The notes: generated by a model not told the origin, from the sequence alone. A stretch of 64,000 nucleotides of DNA from Eudromia elegans (GCA_003342815.1 PTEX01000012.1:6756495-6820494), one strand, 5' to 3'. Positions 44,701-56,440 are shown, counted from the stretch's first letter. Numbers and translations: made by a program.

Positions 44701-44879
44701 CTGTAGATTTTGCTGGAAGCTGTGGTGAGTAATCTTAGCAGAGTTCAGTTTTTTGCTTTGTTTTGTTCTGTTTTTCATTGAAGAAAGCAGAACTGGTATG
44801 TCCAATAATCATATATTTGCCTACAAAGTTTCCTATGACCCACTAAGGTGAATATCCACTTTCTAAATAGGCAAAAATA

Positions 44880-44930
44880 GTAATAAATAATAAATAGGGT
44901 AATAAATAAAATAAATAGGAAAAAAAAGTA
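44880..44930. repeat. AATAAATAGG-type AT microsatellite
   Basis: Imperfect AATAAATA units with two AATAGG variants, ending in an A-run. Confidence 0.8.
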
Positions 44931-45104
44931 GCATTAGGAGTTTAGTTAAATGATTTGGATAAACATCTATATGTTTCACCTTAGAAACCTTAGAGAAGAC
45001 ACTGGACTTGATGATCACCAAAATAAAACAATCAAATTCAACTCTGGTTTTTGGTAAATACTATTAAGATTGTAACTACCAATTTGTTGGACCAATTTAC
45101 AAAG

Positions 45105-45131
45105 TTTTTGTTTGTTTGTTTGTTTGTTTTT
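45105..45131. repeat. (TTTG)n microsatellite
   Basis: Five to six TTTG units within a T-rich run. Confidence 0.9.
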
Positions 45132-47160
45132 CTGGGACCATGCCAGGAGACAGCTCTTTCAAACAAAACAGATATTGGATGTTGTTAATTTGATTCCTAT
45201 TGTGAGAGACATTGCATAGCTTTGTTTGAAAGAATTTTGAACACTAAACCTGAGGAAACAGCAGCTGAAGAATGTTTTAGTCCTAGAATAACTGTCAGTT
45301 AATCTTTAGAGAGAGATTAATTCCCTCTACAGGAAACATCCAGGGATTGGATGTTTCTGAACAGCAGTTCATCATCACTCAGATCAAATTCTAAAAATAC
45401 TACTTTAGGTTTGGTTCATTGATCTTTGAGGGATTTGATCAATGTGGGATCAATTTGATCAAAGTATGATTACTTACTGATACTTACCAATCTCTACTGA
45501 TACGAGTCCCTGTCAGTCCCTGCCCAATCAAAGGGATTAGTGCTTTAGTTATCAGATCAGTTCTGCTACCAGTCAGCACTGACACCTGTTCACAACACTC
45601 CCAACATGGACAGGCATCGCTTCCTATAGATTTCCATATTTATTGATGCAGATCTCTCTATATTTCTGGGATTCTACATGATATTGGAGCATCGGTATGA
45701 TCCAATTGTGCATGTAAGCATGCAGTTATTCTCAGTAAAGTTCAATATTGTTCTGAACTATTTAAGAATAATTATCTGTGATAAGGAAGATTAACAATGT
45801 TGAGAGTTATAGGAAAACTATGGGAGGCATCATCAGCTTCTTTCATTCTATCTTCCCTAACTTTAGTTTCCATGGCAACAGAAGAGGAGGCAATTCCACA
45901 AATCCAGCAGCTCATTATTGGAGACAATTTGCCATTGTCTCTGGAGAAGTGAGACATCTTTTAAGTGTTTCCTAAGAACTTCATAATTCAGTGGATGAAT
46001 TCTGGAGCAAAAAATAGTTAAAGTGAAGTCCCTGTTTGGAAGTAGGGTACATTTTGTGAATGCTTATGGAACTTTATATTGGTTCTTCCTCTACTCCCAA
46101 CTCACTGGCTAATATTACTGCTTATAGTGCTTTTTGTAGATTTTTTAGATTTTTTGTCTCCCTCTTTTTTTTTTGACAAAATGTGACATAATTTGAACTC
46201 TCACTAAGAAAAAAAAAAATTGTAAAGTGAGGAAGAAAAAGCGGTAAATTTCCAGGCCTAAACCACCTAACCTCCAGAGGAGCTGTGAGCTTCCATAGGC
46301 AGTGATTCAAAGCACTTTCAAATGCAGTCATGTGTGAGCTGCTAAGACAGACCACACGAGCCTCAAGGAAAAACAAATTTCAAGAATTAAGCAAGGCCCC
46401 AAGTTCTGCTAAATATTCTTTGTTTTAAGAGCTGTCTCTTCTGTGCTGCATGTGAGAAATACACATAATGAAAAAGTTAGAAAAAATGCAGGCAATACAA
46501 TAAAATTTCTTTGTCAATGACCTGGTTCTATCAGTGGAAAAATATCCCCTCTGGAAGGGTATTATTGGACTGAGAAGTATGGCATGTCTTCCACAGCATC
46601 GTCTAATTGAGCATTCTCACTGAAAGTAGTCAAGCCAAGAGAAAATAAACACCCAAGTAAACATTTGAATCATGAAATGTAAGCAGAAAATCTTGTAAGA
46701 AGACTCATTTTTTTCTTATAGTCACAACTTAAAATGCCATACAACAACATACATTTCAGGTTTTGATTCCAAACAACTTAATTTCATTTCATAGGTTTTG
46801 ACACGTCACACTAGCAGTGATTTGAATAGCTCTTTATAGAAGCTTGTAACACTCTTCACAGTCTTCATATTTTGTTATATTACAATCCTCTTCATGCCAT
46901 GAAAACAGTCTTAATTTTATAACTTCAAAAATGCTGAAAGTCTAACACCACTCCTTAGCAGAAATGTACTACTTGCATGTTGACTGCATTTCTCAGATTA
47001 CACTAAAGCCAGAGGAGCCGCACAGAACCTCAGACCTTTTAGACCTGAGTTTATCCACACAGTTTTCCTCTTGATAAAAAAAAAGAAAAAGAGAGAGAGA
47101 GGAAAAAAAAGAAAAGACTAAAGTCAGATTCCCTGATCTTGGTAGTTTTAGATACATGCT

Positions 47161-47257
47161 AGGGAAGGGAAGGGAAGGGAAGGGAAGGGAAGGGAAGGGA
47201 AGGGAAGGGAAGGGGAGGGAAGGGGAGGGGAGGGGAGGGAAGGGGAGGGAAGGGGAG
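47161..47257. repeat. (GGGAA)n pentanucleotide microsatellite
   Basis: About 97 bases of uninterrupted purine on the plus strand. It starts as a regular AGGGA pentamer array and turns into GGGGA/GGGAA variants towards the right end. A separate purine-rich run of A and GA lies at 47077-47118. Confidence 0.97.
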
Positions 47258-50200
47258 AAATTAAAGGTTCCCCAGAAGAAGGAATAGGAAATGAACTACC
47301 TACAGGAAATCTTGCCTACCATGCTAGGGCACCCTGAATTTATCGAAGGCTGCTTGCAAAGAAATCTGTATGGAAAGACTTGTATCTAAAGATGTGGAGC
47401 ACCCTGTCCACAGTATCACTGGAAAAACATATGAAATTCATAACTGGGCACAAAACTTACCAATTTACCTAATACAATGTTGTGATAGTATTGTGGAAAA
47501 CACCGATGACACTAGAGATTATAAATATAGTGGAAAATATTGATGACTTTAGAGATTATAAGTAATGAATACACCTTTGAACTTATACTTCATTTTACAC
47601 AAGTCTGAACTTTCTCTGAAGTTTTCAGATTGCAGTTTGTTTGCTACACCCAGTTTTGTTAAAGTTGTATAGTTGCTTAATGCAAAAAAAGAACATTTAT
47701 TTTCAGATAGTAAGTTATTTACATTACTTAGAAATAACACTTCTGCTTTCTTTCATGAAAACATGCCTTGGGATCGGCAAAGGAAATCTGGGATCATGAC
47801 GCTTCTACTAATATTATACTACACCATTTCTGCAAATAACAGATACAAGAAGGTTTTATTAATCTGCCTCTGAAGCGAGCTGAAAGCTTCAAACCTGGCA
47901 GAATCAGTGGGCTCTGCTTTCACTCCAAGGTGCCCTGAGATGAATGAAAAGGATGAAAGCATCAAGTTCTACAAAATGCTTTTGTATGCCATTGTCACAC
48001 CAGCCAGATTTGCCTTTCAAACACATGGCCCTGGATGTGGACAGCTGAGGGGAGGTATTTATTCCTTCACACCATAGGGAAGATGGCTTAAGCTTGTTAC
48101 AAGATGTGTTCCCTGTGCACTGATGTTTGTGTTTCCAGGCAGAGCAATATGTGCCTAAGCAGCTATATCAAAAGAGGGAAGTAATGACAAAACAGTCATT
48201 CAACATGAATTGACTGAGTATTTTCCTTGGGGTCATAAAAATCCACATGTTCTCTGTCACAGAGACAGCAAGGTCTTGAGGCACTCTATTAGTGTTACCA
48301 TCCTTACACACTAGCAGGAAAAAATAAAATATGTGCATTTGGAGTTCTAGTAAACTTGCTTTCAGGTTACAAAAACTTGAAAATTACTGACACATAAAAT
48401 TAAGCACTATGCACCACAAGCTCTATCAGGTCTTCTGAACAGGTCTTTGAACTGTCAGATCAAGAAATAAAAGACTGGAATCAGGACAGAAAAGGTTAAC
48501 AAACGGAACAGAGTGGGAAAAATTTGGCTCACTGGAAAAAAAGAAGTTGAAAATCCAATTATCTTCAATAGATCAAAATTTTACTCTCAGAAACAATTCA
48601 GTATAATTAAACTTACACCACTACTTCAACTCTGTCTATTCACCACATCTAATCATATTTTGTTTTTCAAATGCATCAGGATAATTTTAGTACTATTAGT
48701 ACAAAGTACTCATGACAGAAATTTAATTTTCTTTTAGAGGAACAAGTTAAAAATATCTGATATTTTGTCATTAAAGCACATCTAGTGAATTTAAACATGG
48801 TGTGACAATATTTGTGTCACTTTATTCTCTGAGAGATGTCAGATTTGTTATTCTACATTAACGTACAATGTGATAATGAGATCCTAATTCTACAGCTCAC
48901 TGCTAGCTAGTATTACTTTTATAGTATTTGAAATTTACCCCTAATAGATTTCACAATGATCTCTGCTAGTTTAGACTTCTCTCTCAATCCCTGTGGCTAC
49001 AAAGGCAAAATGCTGGTGGATCCCACAGTGGTGGTTGAAGCCAGGGAGGCAAATTCACAGTACCAGCTTTCAGTCATTTTTTGCTAGGATCATGCTGCAC
49101 ACCAATAAATCACAAAGCGAGAATCAGAACAGCGATCGATTTCAAATGAGTTGTGCTCCATTATGTAGAGATTTCTTTTTATTCCATGCTGAAAAATGCA
49201 GAGGTCAAGAGAATAGTCAGCCTAGAAGGCAGTTGTTTGGTATTGAAAAGATATATTGCCTTATGGCTCTTTGGAGGAAGGAGTGCTGTAAAGCTCTGTG
49301 GAAGAGGATTTATGATGGAAAAAGCTTTTGGAATAAAAAATGTTGATGCTCCTTCTCTCTTGCCTTGGAGGCCAGTAAAGCTCAAAATTAAGAAGTATAA
49401 TGCAGACATTGACATGGAAACACTGATGCATTCACTCCAAAAAATTGTCTATCTAGAAATATCAGGTAAGATTATTGGTTTCTTTTTATGTTTCCCTATA
49501 GTTAGTCTTTGCTTGGCAGTTTTTTTCTTCTAAGACAGGTGAAGGAAAGGTTTGGGTTCATTCTTCATGTCATGGACAGAGCGGAAAGGCAGCATCTCAG
49601 TGTTGCTTTTCTTCATGACTGACACAGCAATCTCAGGTTAGGACAAGCCCAGTCAAACCAGTCTTCAGGTTGGGAAACAATGCAGCCAGTAGTGTATGTG
49701 AACATTATCAGCATCGAGTACTGTAAAAAAAAAAATAACAGCAGTAACAGTTCTTAAAACATCTTAATTACAATATGGACCCAAAAAAAAAATCAGATAA
49801 TGAAAAATATATGTTGTTTGCTGAATATGTGTCGTTTTCACATTTTAAATGATCTATATGCACAGAGTCATTTTATTCTCTCACTGTAGGTCAAAAGAAA
49901 TATTGAGGACTTCCTTATAAAATGTGCTGCTCTGAAATTGATAATTTTAAACTAATTGTATTCATTTTGTAGAGGTGTACTGGCAAAAGAAAAAAAAAAT
50001 ATTGGGAATTCTTTATCAATCATTCTACTATTTAAAATGTTTCTATATAATGATCAGAATACAAATATATAACATCAGATTCAAATGCCCCAAGTATGGA
50101 GCAAAGGATGCATAAATGTGAATGACTGAACTATGTTCCCATAGGATATTTGGTGAATAGTGGTGAATAAATGATATATAACAGAAACTAGGATTACTAT

Positions 50201-50930
50201 TTATTATTTGCCCCATTCTTTCCCACTGGCTCACTTTGTAACCTAATCTGTTGGATGTGGTTGAAGGCAGAAGGTCTACGCAGGGCAGAGCAGTGAAAGA
50301 GCCAATCCTGCTCCCACCTATTCCGGTCTACCCTTAGGGTTACCTGGTTTGGCGTATCTTCTAGGAAGGAATTTCCATAGGAGGACTGTGATGGCTGCTG
50401 AATGTGACACCCCAAGCATGGCACCATCTGGTTTGCTTGACATGGGTAGGCCCTCCATATCAGCACAAGTGTGCCCGCCTTCCACTCCCTATGAACTGCT
50501 GCTTTACTCTCTTGGATAAGACTCTAGCCCATGAACTGCGACAACAGATAATCACAGTTTTCCTCTGTGGGTGTCAAAAGCCTCTGGCTCCTACAACTCC
50601 GGTTCACGGGTCTATTAGGACTGTGTTTTCAAAAGCCATCTGAAATGAAACCTAACATTTAAAAGATTCTTTCCATTATATAAAATATTTCCTCTTGCAC
50701 ATGTATCATCTTTGTTAGAATAGAGCTATAGCTCTAGCAAAAAAAATCCCTTCAGTTATGTTTTTTGCCATAAATTTTCCCAGTTTTCCCATGATATAGA
50801 AGCAATTGTTGTATTTATCCATCAGATGATGTAAACAGGTTCTTGGTGAAGACTTCCCTTGAAAAGCATCCATTTTTTTCATGAGACTTGTTACCATGAG
50901 ACTTCTTTGGATATGAAGTTCCTTTTATCT
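47258..50930. other. Intergenic, no gene established
   Basis: Holds the 37-bp duplication, and near 49153-49533 overlapping open frames with a good donor-like site at 49465/49466 but no ATG-linked upstream frame. A GC-richer, CpG-containing block at 50200-50640 is unexplained. Confidence 0.55.
47491..47564. repeat. 37-bp tandem duplication, diverged
   Basis: Copies at 47491-47527 and 47528-47564 share GTGGAAAA, GATGAC and AGAGATTATAA at constant 37-bp spacing, with about seven substitutions and no indel. Confidence 0.88.
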
Positions 50931-51071
50931 GAGGGAAAGAGGAAGGAAGGGAGGGAGAGAGGAAGGGAGGAAGGGAGAGAGGGAGGAAGGAAGGAAGGAA
51001 GGAAGGAAGGAAGGAAGGAAGGAAGGAAGGAAGGAAGGAAGGAAGGAAGGAAGGAAGGAAGGAAGGAAGGG
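50931..51071. repeat. (GGAA)n tetranucleotide microsatellite
   Basis: About 140 bases of purine on the plus strand. The left part mixes GGGA and GAGA units; from about 50982 to 51070 it is an essentially perfect GGAA array of roughly 22 units. Read as protein it gives a meaningless Lys-Glu-Gly-Arg repeat. Confidence 0.97.
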
Positions 51072-51899
51072 TAAGAACAAATATTATCAGGTTATCAGGC
51101 CAGGGTCATTTGAACTAAACTATGCAAATTTATAACTGTGATCTAACTCATCATCTGTCAGGCTGAAATATAAGCTAAAATACTACAACACTACTGACTT
51201 GAATTAACTTCTTTTTGAATTGCTATATATAAATTTTAGAATAATCTTAGCCCAGTAGATACCAGTTTAAAAAAATTCTCAGTGATAACACCTGTCTTTA
51301 CCTCTCTTTGATATTACACCTTAATTCTAAAGTGTGACGTAGTAAATTAAAATAAATACTAAAAATATGTACTTCAGAATTTTTAGATGCTACAATTGTA
51401 AAAGCCGTTGCTATGCTATTTTTATGTGGAGTATCAGTATATATTTTATGAGGCTCATTACTTTCAGCAATGTTAAATGAACAGAATTTATGCACATAAA
51501 TTAGTACTTCTAAATTTTCATTTTTATTACACATATATATCACACAGTTGTATAGATTAATGAAAGATTTCCTTTTTATGTTCAAGAGGGAGAAAGAAAT
51601 GAAGGCTGGTGGAAATGAATATCAACAAGAAATTGTAGAAAATCAATAGGGCAAATTAAAGGATAAAAAGGAAGGTCTATAGCTGTCAGTAAGGAAAATA
51701 AGACTACTTTAAAGTCTATCTAGAATGAGAAGGTTCCTATCCATGTAGTTTCATGAATACAGTAAAAAGAAAAAAGCATGAGAGGCCCAGATCCCTAATA
51801 AGTGTTTCTGCTCGCTGCCAAAGGAGGCAAGGAAAATGACAGAAACACTGCCTGTTTTACATTCAAAAAAATATATTGTTAGACAGGTTAGTAGATGAT

Positions 51900-52250
51900 G
51901 TTGGGCTTAGAGGGTGGGGGACATAGAAGCCCACCAGGAGACTGGTCAAAGCAGAGCACCATGGGGCCTGGCCTGGCACCTGGCCTGTTTGACAGCTTTC
52001 CTTCCGAGCTGGAGCAGGGGATGGAGCTCAGTCCCGTACGTTCAGAGGTGACATCAAACTGGGGATGTGAAGGGTGTGCTTGGAAGCAGGGTGGCCATTC
52101 AGATGGACCTGGTCCAGCTGGAGGAGGGGCTGTCGGGAACCTTAATAAATTCAGGCCAGACAAAATGCAAAGTCCTGCTGTTGGGCAGAAAGAACCTGAT
52201 AGCACACCATCTGATCCACCTCCCAGCCTGAACGCAGGGCACACTGGCTA
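51900..52250 (+). mobile_element. Decayed CR1 LINE fragment (middle of reverse transcriptase)
   Basis: Seen: the plus-strand translation near 51960-52060 gives LFDSFPSELEQGMELSPV followed by a degenerate SEVTSNWG, which lines up with the CR1 LFNIFINDLDxGIECTLSKFADDTKLG region. From 52088 to 52200 the DNA still tracks CR1 (ATTCAGATGGACCTGG, then AAATTCAGGCC and AAATGCAAAGTCCTG) but with frameshifts. An open frame across the block reflects GC richness, not coding. The left boundary is uncertain. It is older than the other two CR1 copies. Confidence 0.7.
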
Positions 52251-52545
52251 GGGCAAAAACACACATTTTGCTCTCCAGAACGACTTCCAGCAGCAAGAAA
52301 ATCTCAATCTTTCTGTGATTTACATTGAGGTGTAAAAAACAGGCGCAGGAGAGAACCAGTAACATGATGAATTTTGCTTCCTTGGGTTGATGGCCGGCAC
52401 TGCCATTTCCCAGAGGTGTCCTGATATTTGCCTGGACTCTGCTTGCAGATCCATTGGCGAGTCATGTTCTGTCCCTGGTGATGGGGAGAGGTTGGGAGCT
52501 AAAACAGGGCCTCTGCTTAGATTGGGATGTGTACATGTAAACATA
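52251..52545. other. Unassigned segment between two CR1 pieces
   Basis: About 295 bases between the CR1 RT part and the CR1 3' end. A full CR1 would have roughly 430 bases of coding sequence here (compare the copy at 23.8 kb), and I do not see the QCALVAKKAN or QFWAPQYKR segments. It is either a heavily rearranged CR1 or a replacement by other DNA. Confidence 0.5.
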
Positions 52546-52711
52546 ACAGGCTGCCCAGAGAGGTGGTGGAGTCTCCTTCTCTGGAGATCTTCAAAACCCG
52601 CCTGGACATCACCCTGTGCCACATGCTCTAGGGGACCCTGCGTGTGCAGGGGGGTTGGACTAGATGACCTCTACAGGTCCCTTCCAACCCTAGCCATTCT
52701 ATGATTCTATA
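52546..52711 (+). mobile_element. CR1 LINE 3' end fragment
   Basis: Seen: AGGCTGCCCAGAGAGGTGG, then GGAGATCTTCAAAACC, then TTGGACTAGATGACC and the terminal TTCTATGATTCTAT at 52697-52710 are classic CR1 3' UTR and terminus sequence. It lies in the same orientation as the RT fragment ending near 52250 and is probably the same insertion, separated by about 295 bases that I cannot align to CR1. Confidence 0.92.
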
Positions 52712-54588
52712 AGCCACTACAGTAGAAGACTCTTTCATCTAAAAAAGTTGTAACAAGCTGCAACTTAAAATAAGGGAAATATCTGAACCCTTCCCAAAAG
52801 ATTCACATGGCTCCTACATGCCAGAACTAATTTCAGGCTATAGTTGATTTTAAGAAAGAGCCCAGTGTCAAGTAATGGTCAATTCAGGGACGAGGCTGTG
52901 CTAAATAGGTCCATCTTTTCTGACCTTAATATTCCTCCCTTTTTCACTTCTATCTTTTTTTTTTCCCCCCTTAACCTTTATTAGTCCATGAATTGCTGTC
53001 TCCTGATGAAATTCAGCTCCATGCCTCCACCCAGTGGACTTCTCAGGCTTTGAGATAAATGTAAAAAAGAGATGGTGGCATCCTATTTTGATAAGAGGAA
53101 ACCTTTTGCTTTGTACGGCATATTTCCCACACTCAAGCTAAAATTGGGCTATTGAATATTAGAAACATGACAAAGAGCAAAACAATAGTATAATCATCCT
53201 ATTCACCACTTTAGCAGATGAAAAAAAATATAAAGACAAACTCAGAAAAATCTTTTGACTGTATTTTCACAGAGTTCAGTCCATAACGCCTACAAGCTCT
53301 GGCAAAACTGTGGTTTGATTTTTCTTTAAACAATAAGTTATTGATTCATACAACTGTCAATGCTTTCTAAAGTGACTAAATGCATTGCTGATGATGATGA
53401 AAACTGTTGAAGATTGACATTTTTGGATGAGAAGTTACAGATTTTAAAAAAGAAAAATATTTTTAGTTTTTTTCTTGCAAGTTAAGATTATTTAGCTACC
53501 TGCAGTAACAAATCTTTTTTAAATTGAAAGAAAGGTTCTGCTCATACATGCAAAAATGCATGTGACAGAGATAGATCTATAAATATAGACTTCTTAGCTA
53601 AATTATAAATTTTCATTATTTTAAAAAGCAATAGATTCAAGACTAAAGCTGTATGTAGAGAACATAACAAAGAAAGTGCCTATGAAATCTTTAAAGCATT
53701 GTTATGCATTTTGACTACTGATGTTAGTGAGCAAACAGAGAGCTATCTCAGGAGAGATATTCATCTTAACGATATGAAATCAAATTTTTAAGAGGCATAC
53801 ACATTTAGCTTGTGCTCTATAGCTCTTAAGTAACAAATAAAATTTAGTGGTTTTTCAACAAGAGCCATTAGGTTAGTTAGAACCTGTGTTATTTAATTTA
53901 ATGTGAAAGAACTTGCTCTGCCCTTACTACCAAGCAGTAATATTTTAGAAGATTTATATACATGCGTTCATCTAATAAAGCAGTGCCTTATTCTGAAAAT
54001 TGTTTACATCAAGAAACACACATGATTGTCAAGAGTTCTCCCCTTATTCAGTTATCTTCTTAGGGTAATCGTATAGCTACAACATTAGACCAAATGTAAT
54101 TTAAGGAATGTACGTATTTTAAAATACTATTTTAAAGATATTTTTGATGCATTTTTCTGCTCCACTGAATAAGAACAAGATGCCTGATGCAGAAGTGGTG
54201 TATTCTGTGCTCTTGTGTCTTACAGATGACTTTGCACTAATTAATGTGACATACTAATGCACGTTTTAAAACAGCCAAAGAACTCTTCAGACTGCCTCTC
54301 TGAAAATATTCATAAAATGTTCAAGTGACCTGAGTCGGTAAAAGCTTAAGAAGTCATTTTATCCAATCGTAATCTAAGTAGACAGACGGCGGCAGTGAAG
54401 GAGTGTTTGTATTCGTGCCTCCAAGAAACAAAGGAGAACAACTGTGTGAAATGTATTTGTACTCCTAGAACCTGAAATCTTTCCCAGTAAGGTCAGCAGA
54501 GGAGCTACAGTCCGAAGTGCAGTACAAGCCTGACACAGCTCCCTTTCCTACCTGGCCTTTGTCAATGTTCCTACTAAGCTTGCTTATT

Positions 54589-54626
54589 TTTCTCTCTTTT
54601 TTTTTTTAAAAATATATATATATATT
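54589..54626. repeat. Poly-T followed by (TA)n
   Basis: A T-run, then AAAATATATATATATAT. A simple repeat only. Confidence 0.85.
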
Positions 54627-54683
54627 GTTTCAAGAAAACATAGAGTATTTCACAACATAAAATTTTAAAACTGTAATGACTGA

Positions 54684-54713
54684 AATTAATTTCAATTAAT
54701 TTCAATTAATTTC
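54684..54713. repeat. Three perfect copies of the 10-mer AATTAATTTC
   Basis: Three consecutive identical 10-bp units, each with TAAT/ATTA cores, placed exactly one helical turn apart. Confidence 0.95.
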
Positions 54714-55753
54714 AGTTTTGAAAAACAAACAAACAAATAAAAAGAAACATGAAGAACTCCCTAAGTTTTCTCATGTAGGTGGGAAATGTGAATTATTTGG
54801 GGTCTGCCTGGCTGATATTTCGAGGGGAGTGAGAAAAATCTCTTAATACCTCAAGCAAGAAAAGTGAAACATTTCCACTCCAGTCTAAGAGAAGCAAAAT
54901 CTCTTCCTTCACAGTGGCCAGAGAAGTGGTAAATACATTTCTGATCTCCTGTCACTTTTATTGTCCTTAGCTCATATGTCCAATAGCAAAAGAAATAAAT
55001 GTAAAAAAAAAATGTTTTTCACATTAAATACCCTGTTGCTGTCTGCAAGGAATTGTTTATTATTTATTAGTATTGTGCTGAAAATAAAAGTCAATGGAAT
55101 TAAAAGACACTGAAAAGCTTTTCAGGTCCTCTCAGGTCTGGAGAAGGAATTGTAATGACAACCTTGAGTACATAATACTGACAACAGAAACCTCTGCCAC
55201 CTGCAAAACAAGACACAACTTTACAATAAAAAAAGGAGCATCAGAAGGTGTTGCTGCAAGTCTGATTCTTCCTGAAAATCTGAGCACTGCTTACAGATAT
55301 CTATGGATATGGATGTGTCATTTATTACCTTCTTTCCTTTGCTTTAATCTTGAGTGCAGTGCATATGAAATATTGTTCTGTGTTTTCAAATCTCCAGTGC
55401 AATTTAACATGTTGACACCTATATGGCAATCATTAAAATTACAGTCTCAATAAATTGCTATTAGAATGTGTATTGGTTTATCAGCCAGTAAATGTATTTT
55501 TAATGCTTAGCAGAGAATTTAAAAATAAAACATTGGCAATCTTATTAAATTCAAGTACTATTTTCCTCCTAAGGTACCAGTTTTATTTATACTATATATC
55601 ATAAAAATTAATACAGAAAAAGAATGAAAAAGGAAAAAATAACAGCAGAAATTGTGAAACATGAATTTATGCTTTTTAAGTTTTTTTTCAGAAGAACCAC
55701 TAATGAGAGTCAAAAACAGCATAAAAAAGCTTTTATTGAATTGTCCTTGTAGA

Positions 55754-55812
55754 ATGTAATGTATACATTGTATAATGTATACATATACACTGTATAATGT
55801 AATGTATAATAC
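55754..55812. repeat. TGTATAATGTA repeat tract
   Basis: Several overlapping copies of TGTATAATGTA/ATGTATAC, partly self-complementary (GTATAC). AT-rich minisatellite-like sequence. Confidence 0.75.
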
Positions 55813-56083
55813 AAAATTATATTAAAATATATTTCTCCGAGATGACAAAAAAAAGCACATTCATAATTATAGTGGAATATAAAATACAATGTATTACAGC
55901 TTTCCGTCTGAAAGCATCTGCCCTATCTCTGGCAAATATTTGCTTCATTATCCTCATCATCCTAGTGTAGAAAGTTGCAATTTTCTGGCTATCACTAGAA
56001 AATGAGATGCAAACTGAAAAACAGGATACTTAAGTGAAAGGAAGTACAATTAAACATGGCTTTCATCTATTCACAGATTAGGG

Positions 56084-56440
56084 CTATGGTCTCTGTGGGC
56101 ATTTTCCATCCGATTCTGTTGTCTGATCAAGTCTGATATTTTCTCTCTCGAATACCTGCAGTGTGGGTGCCCGTGGGAGTGCTGGGTTGCCAATAGTCAG
56201 GGTGCTGATCAAAACAGTTTTGTACCGTAAACACACAGTAAAATTTCTTGAAGTTTCAGGAGTTCTGTGCATGCGCCCTGCAGATCAGCTGTAAATCCCA
56301 CCCGCTATAAACCTGAATCCGGGCCAAATAGAACACAGTGCTCGCGCTCTGAGCGCGGCATTTTTACGGGCACAGCCAATCGGACAGGCTGACGCCTGGT
56401 GAATTTCCCGCTCCCAGGACAGCCAACCATGAAGGACAAG
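56084..56440 (-). promoter_or_regulatory. CpG-rich promoter-like pocket with adjacent 62-codon ORF
   Basis: A short segment unusually rich in CpG for this window (about 14 CpGs in roughly 300 bases, including CTCGCGCTCTGAGCGCGG at 56341-56358). It carries a CCAAT box on the plus strand at 56376-56380, read as ATTGG on the minus strand. About 65 bases further along the minus strand is a TATA-like TTTATAG (56305-56311), then an ATG at 56270-56272 opening a 62-codon frame (start MHRTPETSRNF) that ends at 56084. On the plus strand an ATG at 56429 with A at -3 opens a 26-codon frame. I do not recognise either peptide. It could be a promoter of an unannotated transcript, an LTR remnant or a small CpG island. 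Function is inferred. Confidence 0.35.

Larger units (their letters stand above)
36646..47160. other. Intergenic, AT-rich, no gene seen
   Basis: No gene recognised. It includes a pyrimidine-rich patch near 37045-37105, a purine-rich patch at 38137-38212, AT microsatellites and a cluster of TCF/LEF-like motifs at 45421-45533. An open frame at 36701-37048 (115 codons) lacks any recognisable domain. Confidence 0.6.
52712..56083. other. Intergenic, AT-rich, no gene seen
   Basis: No gene recognised. It contains the TA run and the triple 10-mer near 54.6 kb, an open frame of 119 codons at 55094-55453 without recognisable motifs, and the TGTATAATGTA tract. Confidence 0.6.

Noticed and set aside
49153-49533. 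126-codon plus-strand frame with a perfect donor-like ATCAG|GTAAGA at 49465/49466
   Set aside because: The frame starts at GTG, a stop lies just upstream at 49147, and no suitable in-frame acceptor is present. No protein family is recognisable, so it is probably a chance donor.
50859-51074. 71-codon frame ending in a Lys-Glu-Gly-Arg repeat
   Set aside because: It is a translation of the GGAA microsatellite.
51895-52251. 118-codon frames on both strands
   Set aside because: They sit on a decayed CR1 fragment and reflect its GC richness, not a host gene.
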